A stretch of DNA of 33,437 bases from Prevotella sp. UBA4339. GTDB taxonomy: Bacteria; Bacteroidota; Bacteroidia; Bacteroidales; Bacteroidaceae. The stretch is taken from positions 5,085 to 38,521 of the forward strand of contig DGTJ01000051.1 in NCBI GenBank assembly GCA_002393725.1, in the 5' to 3' direction. Both the position numbers and the translations under genes were made by a program. Shown here one piece after another: positions 25,365 through 33,437 of the stretch. The notes below the pieces were generated by a model, which did not search any database, was not told where the DNA came from, and was given only the letters and a program-made list of their open reading frames with translations. How positions within the stretch are numbered: the first letter of the stretch is position 1; the number at the start of each line of letters is the position of its first letter.

Positions 25365-25981
25365 CGCTTGTCAACAAACTTATAGTTCTTATACCTTTCA
25401 GCCGGAAACCTCAGTATCTCGTCTGTAATTCCACCCGACCTGAAGTCGGAGACCTTTATCGTAGTCCATATAAATGCAATCTTAATCCGAAGCCTGATGG
25501 GTTCGTACGACTGCCTTTTCACGAGTGCCTGCACCTCCTTGATGCCTTTCACGCCCTTCTTTGCCTTGAGTGTCAGCATTAGTCCTTCCTCGTGGTTGGC
25601 AATGGAATAGTTGAAATTCTCAGGCACGAACTTGAACTTCGAAGAATACTTGTCCGACTTATTGTTCCTCGCTGAATGGATCTCAACCTCATTCTTCTTC
25701 TTTCTCTTGACGGTGTAGACGGTAACGCCATCATTCCATGAGTTCATCTTGGCATCCTCAAACTTGCTCTTCTTGCCTTTATACCATATCGTACCGCTGG
25801 TCTTGTATATGCCAGTGATATTTACATCATAGTGGAGTGTTGCACCTTGTTCACCGAAGACCAGCTCGTAAGCATGGTTGAAGATTCTCTTTGCCTGTCT
25901 CTCGTTTGCACTCTCTTCAGCGCTTACGTATGCCGTTGCAGAGAGCATCGTCGCCATCAATAATAATATCCTAATTTTCAT
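25361..25981 (-). CDS. LolA-like periplasmic protein
   Basis: The 206-residue product has a clear signal peptide (MKIRILLLMATMLSATAYVSA) and so is exported to the periplasm. The rest resembles the LolA/LolB lipoprotein-carrier fold. It has a strand pattern with YDVNITGIYKTSGTIWYKGKKSKFE, then DGVTVYTVKRKKKNEVEIHSA, and a late IRLRIKIAFIWTTIKVSDF pair. I chose the ATG at 25981 because an upstream in-frame start (26011) would cross the promoter and spoil the signal peptide. In Bacteroidetes many such LolA-like proteins exist, and they need not carry lipoproteins. It is the first gene of an operon with ABC-F and the M13 peptidase. Function is not certain; the fold call is moderate. Confidence 0.7.
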   Translation of the reverse strand: MKIRILLLMATMLSATAYVSAEESANERQAKRIFNHAYELVFGEQGATLHYDVNITGIYKTSGTIWYKGKKSKFEDAKMNSWNDGVTVYTVKRKKKNEVEIHSARNNKSDKYSSKFKFVPENFNYSIANHEEGLMLTLKAKKGVKGIKEVQALVKRQSYEPIRLRIKIAFIWTTIKVSDFRSGGITDEILRFPAERYKNYKFVDKR

Positions 25982-26000
25982 TTTTTCCGATTTCAGGGTG

Positions 26001-26031
26001 CAAAAGTACACATTTCTAATGGATTATCAAT
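26001..26031 (-). promoter_or_regulatory. Bacteroidetes-type promoter for the LolA-like/ABC-F/pepO operon
   Basis: TACTTTTG on the minus strand (26001-26008) matches TAnnTTTG, 19 bases before the ATG at 25981. The -33 half is weaker (ATTG at 26028-26031, 19-base spacer). It lies back to back with the plus-strand promoter at 26061-26091. Confidence 0.55.
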
Positions 26032-26060
26032 GAATTTTCAGCATAAATTAACGATTAAGG

Positions 26061-26091
26061 TTTGTATTTACGGCAACTTTTTGTAACTTTG
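26061..26091 (+). promoter_or_regulatory. Bacteroidetes-type promoter for the SpoIIE-phosphatase/tex operon
   Basis: TTTG (26061-26064), a 19-base spacer and TAACTTTG (26084-26091) match the consensus. The -7 box ends 24 bases before the ATG at 26116. Confidence 0.7.
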
Positions 26092-26115
26092 CCACGTCAA
26101 AAGTAAAAAAAGGGT

Positions 26116-28068
26116 ATGAAAGATAAGAAATATAATCATTCGTTCGCACGAAGGCTGACGCGATGGGTGATAATTGTGCTGCTGATAATGATGGCTGCCC
26201 TTAGCTATCTCATCTATGCAACATTAACGTCGGTCTTTGTAGAAGTCTGCGGCAACACATCCTATAGTAACATGAGGCTGACTGGGGAAATCATCAGCAA
26301 CCAAATGAACGAAGTAGGCGTTGCCGTAAAGAACAATATTTTCGATATTGAGCGGAACCTCGGCAAGCCCGACGAGATGCAGCACATAGTAGAGCGTATC
26401 GTATCACAAAACCCAAATATCCGCAGTTGCGGCATCAGCTTTATCGCCAACTATTATCCCAATAAAGGACGCGCCTGGTGTCCGTATGCCAGAAGAGTAG
26501 ACAGCCTGAAAATTGTGAATGAGACCAATAGTATCGCGACAAACAATTACCTCGAGGCGGAATGGTTCAAGGAAGCCGTTGCCAAGGATTCGGTATATTG
26601 GTCAAAGCCTTTCTTCGACAGTCATTATACCAACACTGCATTGGCGGCCTACATGCATCCCGTCCACGACAAAGATGGCAGACTTGTGGCCATTATCGGG
26701 GCAGATCTGTCAATCGAGTTTATGACAAATCTCCTTGAAAAACAAGATAAGGAATCAACAGAAAACAGTTTTATAATCATATCCCAAAGCTTCCTACTTG
26801 CCAACGACGGAACCTTCATCACCCACCCTGAGAAAAAGAGGATACTCAGGGGCAACTTCTTCGACCATCTCAGAGACGCAGACAATCCGGGCCTGACTCA
26901 GCAGGTCATCAAAAGCATGAGAGATGGGGAAAAAAGCCATTACGAGACAGATAAAATCATCCTGATGGACAGAGAGAGAAGCTATCTCTTCTATACCAGT
27001 ATAAAGGATACTGACTGGATACTGACAGTAAGCATGCCAACCATTTCCCTTGACCTTATGGGTATCGTTGTAGGCATTATGGCGCTGTTCATCATCTCAG
27101 TGATACTGATGGTGACTTTCTTCGTAATCCAGCTCGCCATCAAGCACATGTCGAAACCTCTGAAACAGCTTGCCACCACTGCCGACGGTATTGCCTGCGG
27201 GCAGCTGGATGCCGACCTGCCCAGCATCGAGAGCCACGACGAGATACACATGCTGCGCGACTCATTCGAGAATATGCAGAACTCCCTTGCCCGCTACATA
27301 GAAGAGCTGAAGGCGACAACAGCCGAGAAAGCCTCTATTGAGAGTGAGCTGAAGATTGCCCACGACATACAGATGTCGATGCTGCCGAAGACCTATCCTG
27401 CCTTCCCCGACCGCAGTGATGTTGACATCTACGGACAATTGACACCGGCAAAAGCCGTCGGTGGCGACCTCTACGACTTCTTTATCCGCGACGACAAGCT
27501 CTTCTTCTGCATAGGCGACGTATCGGGCAAAGGTGTACCCGCATCGCTGGTGATGGCAGTCACAAGGTCGCTATTCCGCAATATCTCTGCATATACGCAG
27601 GAGACGGAACAGATAGCTATGGCGCTGAACGATTCACTGAGCAACAACAACGAGACGAACATGTTCGTAACACTCTTCATCGGAGTACTCGACCTTACCT
27701 CAGGCCACCTGAGCTATTCCAACGCAGCTCACAACCCACCGCTGCTGCTTGCAGGAGAACAGGTGAGCCTACTACCATGCGATGCTAACATCCCTGCAGG
27801 AGTGATATACAGCTGGGAATATACGGAGCAGCACATCCAGCTTAATGGCGGCGACACTATATTCCTATATACCGACGGACTTAACGAGGCTGAGGACATC
27901 AACCGCAATCAGTTCGGTATGGATCGAGTATTGCAGGTGGGCAAGACCAGCATTAACAATCCCGCCAATCTCATCAAGGCGATGACAACTGCAGTACAAC
28001 TCTTCGTAGGCGAGGCCGAGCAGAGCGACGACCTCACAATGCTTGCAATTCAATATAAACAACAATAA
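26116..28068 (+). CDS. Cache-HAMP-SpoIIE/RsbU-type PP2C phosphatase (membrane stress sensor)
   Basis: This 650-residue transmembrane receptor has a first membrane helix at about 17-37 and a large periplasmic region (38-310) of double-Cache type. The motif DGTFITHPEKKRIL is typical of a Cache ligand pocket. A second helix (about 314-341), a HAMP linker (345-400) and a short coiled coil follow. The C-terminal SpoIIE/RsbU phosphatase domain (430-648) has its metal and catalytic motifs: GGDLYD (449-454), GDVSGKG (467-473), NAAHNPP, TDGLNEAED and DDLTML. Such enzymes dephosphorylate STAS anti-anti-sigma proteins in response to an outside signal. No STAS protein, RsbW-like kinase or sigma factor is in the window, so its target is unknown. 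It starts an operon with a small membrane protein and tex. Confidence 0.93.
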   Translation: MKDKKYNHSFARRLTRWVIIVLLIMMAALSYLIYATLTSVFVEVCGNTSYSNMRLTGEIISNQMNEVGVAVKNNIFDIERNLGKPDEMQHIVERIVSQNPNIRSCGISFIANYYPNKGRAWCPYARRVDSLKIVNETNSIATNNYLEAEWFKEAVAKDSVYWSKPFFDSHYTNTALAAYMHPVHDKDGRLVAIIGADLSIEFMTNLLEKQDKESTENSFIIISQSFLLANDGTFITHPEKKRILRGNFFDHLRDADNPGLTQQVIKSMRDGEKSHYETDKIILMDRERSYLFYTSIKDTDWILTVSMPTISLDLMGIVVGIMALFIISVILMVTFFVIQLAIKHMSKPLKQLATTADGIACGQLDADLPSIESHDEIHMLRDSFENMQNSLARYIEELKATTAEKASIESELKIAHDIQMSMLPKTYPAFPDRSDVDIYGQLTPAKAVGGDLYDFFIRDDKLFFCIGDVSGKGVPASLVMAVTRSLFRNISAYTQETEQIAMALNDSLSNNNETNMFVTLFIGVLDLTSGHLSYSNAAHNPPLLLAGEQVSLLPCDANIPAGVIYSWEYTEQHIQLNGGDTIFLYTDGLNEAEDINRNQFGMDRVLQVGKTSINNPANLIKAMTTAVQLFVGEAEQSDDLTMLAIQYKQQ

Positions 28069-28081
28069 AAAATGTTTCACG

Positions 28082-28633
28082 ATGATAGATAAATACGTAG
28101 GCTTGGCCATAACGATAACGTTGATTGCAATGATACTTTGGGTGGCATCGCTGTTCCTGCCATTCTTCGGATTCATACACAAGCGGTTCAAGGGACTGCT
28201 CGTAGGATGCATAGTCCAGCCGATCTTATTAGTTATAATATGTATCGTATCCATCTTCGTATTCCTAATATACATGGGCTTCGATACGAAGAAATATCGC
28301 CAGTCGGCGATTGTCACAATCTGTCATGTAGAAAATGACAGCACACAAAAGAAGACATACATGTATATAGGCAGTGACGACATATGCTTTGCGGAGAGTG
28401 GAAATCTGGAAAAAGACTACAACCCAATAATCTATAACATAAATCATGATATATCTCTCTTTGACGTTATATACAGGGACTCTACAACAATCACAATCGA
28501 CGACTGCTACAAAGTTAAGTTCGACCTTAAGAACCGCCGTGCCGTTGCCACAAAATACGAAGACACGATTGAAGTGGCGAGCATCGACTGGGAAAAGGTA
28601 GATGCATATTTCCAGAATAAGAAATCAAAGTGA
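28082..28633 (+). CDS. Small two-helix membrane protein, unknown
   Basis: I do not recognise this 183-residue protein. It has two membrane helices near the N-terminus (about 5-29 and 40-66), then a soluble, mostly strand-like C-terminal part with an alternating pattern of acidic and aromatic residues. I start it at ATG 28082, 13 bases after the phosphatase stop. An upstream in-frame ATG (28043) would overlap the phosphatase gene and add a hydrophilic leader in front of the first helix. tex starts one base after its stop, so all three are one transcript. It may be an accessory to the phosphatase, but nothing in the sequence proves that. Confidence 0.65.
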   Translation: MIDKYVGLAITITLIAMILWVASLFLPFFGFIHKRFKGLLVGCIVQPILLVIICIVSIFVFLIYMGFDTKKYRQSAIVTICHVENDSTQKKTYMYIGSDDICFAESGNLEKDYNPIIYNINHDISLFDVIYRDSTTITIDDCYKVKFDLKNRRAVATKYEDTIEVASIDWEKVDAYFQNKKSK

Positions 28634-28634
28634 T

Positions 28635-30818
28635 ATGGACAATAAAATATTCTCTCAACTCATCTCACAGCAACTCGGGTTGAAGCTCCAGGCTGTGAGC
28701 AACACACTCGCGCTACTCGACGAGGGCTGCACCATCCCGTTCATCTCGCGCTACCGCAAGGAGCGCACTGGCGGACTCGACGAGGTGCAGATAGCAGCCA
28801 TCAGCGACGGCTACGAACGTCTGAAAGATATCGGCAAGCGCAAGGAGACTGTGGTGAAGACCATAACTGAGCTCGGTAAGATGACCGACAAGCTACGGGA
28901 TAGAATCGAGGCCTGCTGGGATTCTACAGAATTAGAGGATATCTACCTGCCGTACAAGCCCAAGCGACGTACGAGGGCACAGATTGCCCGCGAGCAGGGG
29001 CTTGAGCCACTTGCCAACCTGATTATGCTACAGCGGGAGCGTGACCCAGAGCATGCTGCTGAGCGATTCGTCAAAGGCGACGTGAAGGATGCAGAGGCAG
29101 CCATCAGAGGAGCACAGGACATCATAGCTGAGACAGTGAGTGAAGATGAGCGCAACCGACTGCAATTACGTGGTGCATTCCGCAGGCAAGCAGTCATATC
29201 ATCAAAGGTTGTAAAGGCAAAGGCAGAAAGCGATGAAGCAGCAAAATACTCCGACTATTTCGACTGGCAGGAGCCCCTCAAGCGATGCTCGTCTCACAGA
29301 CTGCTCGCAATGCGGCGAGGTGAGAGCGAAGGATTTCTACGCATCAGCATATCTCCCGACGATGAAGAATGCATCGAGCGCCTGCAGAAACATTATGTAT
29401 ATGGCAACACTCCTTGTGGGAAACTCATAGCAGAAGCAGTAGAAGACAGCTATAAGCGGCTTCTCAAGCCGTCGATAGAGACAGAGTTTGCAGCCCTCAG
29501 TAAAGAGAAGGCTGACGAAGAGGCTATTCACGTGTTTGCGGAGAATCTGCGACAACTGCTGCTCGGAGCACCGCTGGGACAGAAGAGAGTGATGGGCATC
29601 GACCCAGGATTCCGTACTGGTTGCAAGGTCGTATGTCTCGATGCTCAAGGCAATCTGCTGTATCACGAGGCCATATTCCCCCACCCTCCTGTCAACAAGC
29701 GTATGGAATCGGCTATGGCCATCAAGAAGATGATAAGCAAGTATCAGATAGAGGCAGTCTCTATCGGTAACGGCACAGCTTCGCGTGAGACTAACGATTT
29801 CATTCGTGACGTGCTCTCCGGACATTATGACGTGCCGTCGTCAGGAAAGACGGGAGTACACGCTACTAGCATCATTCCTCAGGTATTCACAGTCTCTGAG
29901 GATGGGGCATCTGTCTATTCCGCATCCAAGATTGCACGTGACGAATTCCCTGATGAAGATGTAACAGTTCGTGGAGCCGTCTCCATAGGCCGCAGGCTTA
30001 TGGACCCTCTGGCGGAACTCGTCAAGATCGACCCCAAGAGCATCGGTGTAGGTCAGTATCAGCACGATGTAGACCAGACAAAGCTTAAGCACTCGCTCGA
30101 CCAGACTGTGGAGAGTTGCGTTAATAATGTCGGAGTGAATCTCAATACAGCATCGCAGCATCTGCTGATGTACGTCAGCGGTCTCGGACCTGTTCTCGCG
30201 AAGAATATCGTAGATTACCGCAGGGATAACGGAGCCTTCACCAGCAGGGCACAACTGAAGAAAGTTCCGCGACTCGGTCCTGCAGCCTTCCAGCAGTGTG
30301 CTGGATTCCTGCGCATACAAGGGGCCAAGAACCCTCTCGACAACTCTGCCGTTCATCCGGAGAGCTATGCCATCGTTGAACAGATGGCAAAAGATCAGAA
30401 CTGTAGCGTCGCTGACCTTATAAATAATAAGGATAAGCGCGAAGCTATCGACATAAGGAAATATGTTACCGACGATGTGGGCATCCCGACCCTCACGGAC
30501 ATCATCAAAGAACTTGAGAAACCAGGACGTGACCCGCGTGAACAGATTGAGGAATTTGAGTTCGACCCGCGTGTCAACACAATAGACGACCTTATCGAAG
30601 GGATGGAACTTCCGGGCATTGTGACGAACATCACAAACTTTGGTGCATTCGTCGATATCGGGGTGCATCAGGACGGTCTTGTGCACATCTCTCAGATAGC
30701 CAACCGCCGTATAGCCCATCCGACAGACGTCGTAAAACTGCATCAGCATGTGCGCGTAAGAGTGATAGATGTCGACCGCCGCCGCAACCGCATATCACTA
30801 AGTATGAGAGGCTTGTAA
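28635..30818 (+). CDS. tex: Tex-family RNA-binding transcription accessory protein
   Basis: Tex is a conserved cytoplasmic nucleic-acid-binding protein related to eukaryotic Spt6. The 727-residue protein shows the usual order. An N-terminal helical domain comes first (GCTIPFISRYRKERTGGLDE at 31-50). A YqgF/RNase H-like domain follows (315-440, GIDPGFRTGCKVVCLD), then the conserved GVGQYQHDVDQ (471-481). Helix-hairpin-helix repeats (500-560, LMYVSGLGPVLAKNIVDYR) and a C-terminal S1 RNA-binding domain (656-727) complete it. The protein stops right after S1 without the basic tail many proteobacterial Tex proteins have. I use ATG 28635, one base after the upstream stop; an upstream in-frame start adds only 11 residues inside the previous gene. 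Confidence 0.96.
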   Translation: MDNKIFSQLISQQLGLKLQAVSNTLALLDEGCTIPFISRYRKERTGGLDEVQIAAISDGYERLKDIGKRKETVVKTITELGKMTDKLRDRIEACWDSTELEDIYLPYKPKRRTRAQIAREQGLEPLANLIMLQRERDPEHAAERFVKGDVKDAEAAIRGAQDIIAETVSEDERNRLQLRGAFRRQAVISSKVVKAKAESDEAAKYSDYFDWQEPLKRCSSHRLLAMRRGESEGFLRISISPDDEECIERLQKHYVYGNTPCGKLIAEAVEDSYKRLLKPSIETEFAALSKEKADEEAIHVFAENLRQLLLGAPLGQKRVMGIDPGFRTGCKVVCLDAQGNLLYHEAIFPHPPVNKRMESAMAIKKMISKYQIEAVSIGNGTASRETNDFIRDVLSGHYDVPSSGKTGVHATSIIPQVFTVSEDGASVYSASKIARDEFPDEDVTVRGAVSIGRRLMDPLAELVKIDPKSIGVGQYQHDVDQTKLKHSLDQTVESCVNNVGVNLNTASQHLLMYVSGLGPVLAKNIVDYRRDNGAFTSRAQLKKVPRLGPAAFQQCAGFLRIQGAKNPLDNSAVHPESYAIVEQMAKDQNCSVADLINNKDKREAIDIRKYVTDDVGIPTLTDIIKELEKPGRDPREQIEEFEFDPRVNTIDDLIEGMELPGIVTNITNFGAFVDIGVHQDGLVHISQIANRRIAHPTDVVKLHQHVRVRVIDVDRRRNRISLSMRGL

Positions 30819-30830
30819 GCCCCTCATACT
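30801..30830. terminator. Long inverted repeat across the tex stop, possible shared terminator
   Basis: AGTATGAG (30801-30808) pairs with CTCATACT (30823-30830), and after one mismatch GGCTT pairs with AAGCC, giving a stem of about 13 pairs with a tiny loop. The tex stop codon is inside it. There is no T-run on either side. It lies between two convergent genes and could end both, or protect 3' ends. Confidence 0.5.
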
Positions 30831-30842
30831 CGTCTGTGATTA

Positions 30843-31466
30843 TCATACTATCTTCTCTTTTATCACCCTGCTTACAAGACTTGCAGTATTTTTCGCCCCG
30901 TACTTAGCCAGCAGTCGCTTCCGATACCAGTTTACCGTCTCGATGCTCAGATGCAACTGCTCGGCAATCTCCGAATTGGTACATCCGTTACACAGCAGTC
31001 GCAGAATATTCTTCTCCACATTGGTCAGTACTACCGCTTTGTCGTTTCCCTGCTTGATTATCTCCTCCACTTTCTTGCTGAGAAAGCGCCTCCCCTGCCA
31101 CACTTCGATAATGGCATTAACAAGTTCCTCCACAGGTGCACTCTTCAGCACGTACCCATGCACCCCGCTATCGAGCATGCGCTGTATGACGCAGTACTCG
31201 TCATGAACAGTAAGTGCCACGATCTTTATCTTAGGATATTCCTTCAGTGCCCATTGGCAGAACTCCGTCCCCTCACCATCGGGCATAGAGATGTCAAGCA
31301 GCAGCACGTCGGGTCGTCGTTCAGACAGTACAGCTCGACATTCGCTGAGAGTGGTGAAGCTACGGCTTACGTGCACCGTCTCCCTGTGGTTGATGAGATC
31401 TGTTAGTCCCTCGTTAAACATCGTGTGATTGTCCACGATATACACGTCTATTCGATATTTCGTCAT
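30843..31466 (-). CDS. NarL/FixJ-type response regulator with LuxR HTH
   Basis: The 207-residue protein has a receiver domain (1-120) with the phosphoacceptor Asp58 (LLLDISMPDGEG), Thr86 and Lys108. Its C-terminal LuxR-type helix-turn-helix (about 145-205) reads LTNVEKNILRLLCNGCTNSEIAEQL in two overlapping parts. The acidic pair that binds Mg2+ is Asp12-Asn13 instead of Asp-Asp or Asp-Glu, a mild deviation that may alter phosphorylation kinetics. I start it at ATG 31466, which overlaps the kinase stop by four bases (ATGA); the longer frame to 31520 would extend into the kinase gene. It is the cognate partner of that kinase and acts as a transcription factor on unknown targets. Confidence 0.93.
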   Translation of the reverse strand: MTKYRIDVYIVDNHTMFNEGLTDLINHRETVHVSRSFTTLSECRAVLSERRPDVLLLDISMPDGEGTEFCQWALKEYPKIKIVALTVHDEYCVIQRMLDSGVHGYVLKSAPVEELVNAIIEVWQGRRFLSKKVEEIIKQGNDKAVVLTNVEKNILRLLCNGCTNSEIAEQLHLSIETVNWYRKRLLAKYGAKNTASLVSRVIKEKIV

Positions 31467-33382
31467 AGCGGCAGGATTATATTGATTTCCGTTCCATCGT
31501 TCTCGCTTGTGATGACGCACATCTCACCGCTGAATGGTTCTATCCTCTCGCGGATGTTCTGCAGCCCCATCCCGCTGCTGTTGCCTTCTGTCATTCCCTT
31601 TCCGTCGTCGCTTACTGTCAGCACAATACTCTTCTCATCCTCAATTAGTTGAATGTCAATACGGCTGGCATCAGCATGCTTCACTGCATTGTTCACCATC
31701 TCGTACGCACATCGGTAAAGCACCAACTCACGGTCTTTGTCGAGACGTATGTCTCCGACTGCCTGGAATCGTGTCATAGGCACCGAGATGGCAAAGTCGT
31801 GTAGGGCCGATACAAGTCCGTTGCGCAGCAGTTCCTCCGGCATCAGATGGTGCGACACGCGGCGCAACTCTGTATGTGTGGCGTCCAAAAGGGGCAACAC
31901 CTCGTCGGGCTGATCACTCTGACCGATTTTCTGTTTGTATTCCTCCATCTTCAGTCGCAACAGAGACAGCATCCCCCCAAGCGAGTCGTGAAGGTCGCGG
32001 GCGAGTATCCTGCGCTCCTTGGTCTCAGTCTCCAGAGCCACCTTTGCTGCCAGCAATGCTTTCTGTCTTCGATGGGCCTGATGACGGTATACGAGCACCA
32101 CTATCAGCATCACTATCAACACAGCGGCAGCTATCAAGCTCCAGTTATAGTACACTTGTGCGCGATTCATCAGAGCGATCTGCTCCTCCTTCTTCTCCGT
32201 CTCGTAGAGCACTTCCATCTGCGACAGTGCGCTCTGGTAGTTCTCTGTGGCGAATCGTTCCATCATCCTCACCACCTTATTTATATATACCCGCGCGTTG
32301 GCCTTGTCGCCAAGCTCCACGTATATCTGTGCTATCATGTCGTAGCAGCTCACGTCGCTGTATGTAGCCTCGTCATCGTTTTCATGCACCGACTTCAAGG
32401 CGTATCTGAGAGCCTCCTCCCATTTGTTCTCGTCAATTGCGACGAGAGCAGCAGCAGCGTTGATGTCGGCATGTGTCTCAAACATCAGCTCGTCGCTGTC
32501 GAGTGAAAGAGCCTCCACAGCATAACTGCGAGCCTTAGCCAGATCTTTATGTCCGCTGATAAGATGTATCTTCACCATCGATGCGAGCACTTCGGGATAG
32601 TCGCCCACCTCCTCGGCACGATGGCTCTTGTAGTATTGATATGCTGGCATCACGGTCTGCAAAGCCTTGTCGTAATCGTCTTCGCTGATGTATATCTTCA
32701 CCAGTCCCTTTCTCGGCAGCACCATCAGTAGCGAGTCGCCTGAGGCTTCGCCCGTCTCTATGGCCTTGAGATATTCCTGCTCCGCCTTCTCGTTGTTGCC
32801 CATCGTGAGCCATAGTTCGGCCACGTTGTGATGCAATATTGTCTGCGACTCCAGCCAGCTGTGCTTCTCGAAGATGGGCAGCGCCTTCTGGTAATACTCT
32901 ATAGCGAGCAGGGCTTTGTCCTGCATATTATATAGATTGCCGAGCGCCCCGTATAGCTGAGAGAGGTTATCGTCAATGTCGCTCTCCTTGTACCGCTTAT
33001 CGCCACGCATGGAGTCGGTGACGGCGAGTGCCCAGAGGAAGTAGCGCTCTGCAGCGTCGTATTGCTCCTTGCCATAGTTCTGAAGCCCGAGGTGGTAGAG
33101 GGCGTTCTCCCGCATGTTAAGGGCGTTAATCCTGTAGGTCTGTGCCAGCATCTCGCGGCAGTAGCGTTCGTGCTTCTCTGAGTTCTTGCCAAGTGTACCG
33201 CGCACTATGGTGTAGTAGCAGTCCATACGTTCTCTGTCTGTCAAGTCTTTACGCTGTCGTAATACCTGCTCGGCAGAGTCCACTTTCGCATTGCGGTGGT
33301 CTGTATATGCAGATACAGACAGGCTGAGCATCAGATAAGCCAGAGTGAGAACTTTCCTAAGATATTTATCAGTTATTACCAT
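31463..33382 (-). CDS. TPR-containing sensor histidine kinase (HisKA_3 type)
   Basis: The 639-residue protein has an N-terminal signal-peptide-like helix (VLTLAYLMLSLSVSA). An array of TPR repeats fills the periplasmic part up to about residue 400, and a single transmembrane helix lies at about 414-433. The cytoplasmic kinase has a HisKA_3 dimerisation box with the phospho-His in ARDLHDSLGG (His465). Its HATPase domain has the N box EMVNNAVKHADA, DDGKG and GMGLQNIRERI. HisKA_3 kinases pair with NarL-type regulators, and the partner gene overlaps its end by four bases. TPRs as the sensory part suggest protein or peptide sensing in the periplasm. I choose ATG 33382 because a frame from 33403 would start upstream of the -7 promoter box. 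Confidence 0.92.
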   Translation of the reverse strand: MVITDKYLRKVLTLAYLMLSLSVSAYTDHRNAKVDSAEQVLRQRKDLTDRERMDCYYTIVRGTLGKNSEKHERYCREMLAQTYRINALNMRENALYHLGLQNYGKEQYDAAERYFLWALAVTDSMRGDKRYKESDIDDNLSQLYGALGNLYNMQDKALLAIEYYQKALPIFEKHSWLESQTILHHNVAELWLTMGNNEKAEQEYLKAIETGEASGDSLLMVLPRKGLVKIYISEDDYDKALQTVMPAYQYYKSHRAEEVGDYPEVLASMVKIHLISGHKDLAKARSYAVEALSLDSDELMFETHADINAAAALVAIDENKWEEALRYALKSVHENDDEATYSDVSCYDMIAQIYVELGDKANARVYINKVVRMMERFATENYQSALSQMEVLYETEKKEEQIALMNRAQVYYNWSLIAAAVLIVMLIVVLVYRHQAHRRQKALLAAKVALETETKERRILARDLHDSLGGMLSLLRLKMEEYKQKIGQSDQPDEVLPLLDATHTELRRVSHHLMPEELLRNGLVSALHDFAISVPMTRFQAVGDIRLDKDRELVLYRCAYEMVNNAVKHADASRIDIQLIEDEKSIVLTVSDDGKGMTEGNSSGMGLQNIRERIEPFSGEMCVITSENDGTEINIILPL

Positions 33383-33390
33383 ATCAACGG

Positions 33391-33398
33391 CAAAGATA
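33391..33398 (-). promoter_or_regulatory. Bacteroidetes-type -7 element for the two-component operon
   Basis: TATCTTTG on the minus strand matches TAnnTTTG and ends eight bases before the kinase ATG at 33382. No TTTG lies at the expected -33 spacing; that position is covered by the inverted repeat at 33419-33434. Confidence 0.45.
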
Positions 33399-33418
33399 CA
33401 CAAATCCTGCGATATTCA

Positions 33419-33434
33419 CCACCCAAAAGGGTGG
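33419..33434. repeat. Inverted repeat upstream of the two-component operon
   Basis: CCACCC (33419-33424) and GGGTGG (33429-33434) form a perfect 6-bp inverted repeat around AAAA. It covers the -33 region of the kinase promoter, so it may be an operator. It could instead be the terminator of a gene beyond the window edge. Confidence 0.4.
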
Positions 33435-33437
33435 AAA

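Noticed and set aside
29841..30749. A 302-codon open frame on the minus strand opposite tex
   Set aside because: It lies wholly antisense to the well-conserved tex gene. The translation has no recognisable motif, and long antisense frames are common opposite genes with this codon use.
31847..32506. A 219-codon plus-strand frame opposite the TPR kinase
   Set aside because: Antisense shadow with biased His/Leu/Gln composition; the minus-strand kinase is complete and conserved.

Overview
This window is chromosomal DNA from a member of the Bacteroidales, most likely Prevotella or a close relative. Three things point there. Upstream regions carry the Bacteroidetes promoter pattern (TTTG, a 19-21 bp spacer, then TAnnTTTG). 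Most starts lack a Shine-Dalgarno sequence. The gene content (MetA, RlhA-type U32 protein, M13 peptidase, LysRS with a C-terminal extension, TPR histidine kinase) is typical of the group. I saw no rRNA, tRNA, insertion sequence, integrase or CRISPR array. The genus is an inference.

Layout. (1) 1-1807, minus strand: a ROK-family protein, a hotdog thioesterase and the N-terminal part of an isochorismate synthase (menaquinone pathway), with gene junctions of 1 bp. (2) 1868-6778, plus strand: lysS, gpsA, pgi and a HAD phosphatase, closed by a clear hairpin terminator. (3) 6855-8717, minus strand: typA/bipA with its own promoter. (4) 8765-21266, minus strand: one very compact run of eight genes behind a single good promoter. 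In transcription order they are a four-zinc-ribbon protein, a membrane-anchored Ser/Thr kinase, a giant four-module AAA+ ATPase with a zinc ribbon, a zinc-ribbon/FHA protein, a PP2C phosphatase, then metA, an RlhA-like U32 protein and a polytopic lipoprotein. (5) 21271-26031, minus strand: a LolA-like periplasmic protein, an ABC-F ATPase and an M13 metallopeptidase, ending in an intrinsic terminator. (6) 26061-30830, plus strand: a cache/HAMP/SpoIIE-type phosphatase, a small membrane protein and Tex. (7) 30843-33437, minus strand: a TPR sensor histidine kinase and a NarL-type response regulator.

The most interesting part is 12529-21201. It holds a kinase (writer), a PP2C phosphatase (eraser), an FHA protein (reader) and a four-module AAA+ machine (probable effector). 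Zinc ribbons occur in three of the five proteins. Near its N-terminus the kinase carries seven T-x-R-P motifs, six of them in an exact seven-residue tandem repeat, which look like clustered phosphothreonine sites. I read this as a self-contained phosphothreonine switch controlling an AAA+ remodeller at the membrane. Its substrate and purpose cannot be read from the sequence. The set resembles known kinase/phosphatase/FHA modules (TerY-P, type VI or VII secretion) only in parts; the vWA and secretion components of those systems are absent from this window.

All gaps over about 100 bases contain promoters or terminators, described below. No gap exceeds 300 bases.
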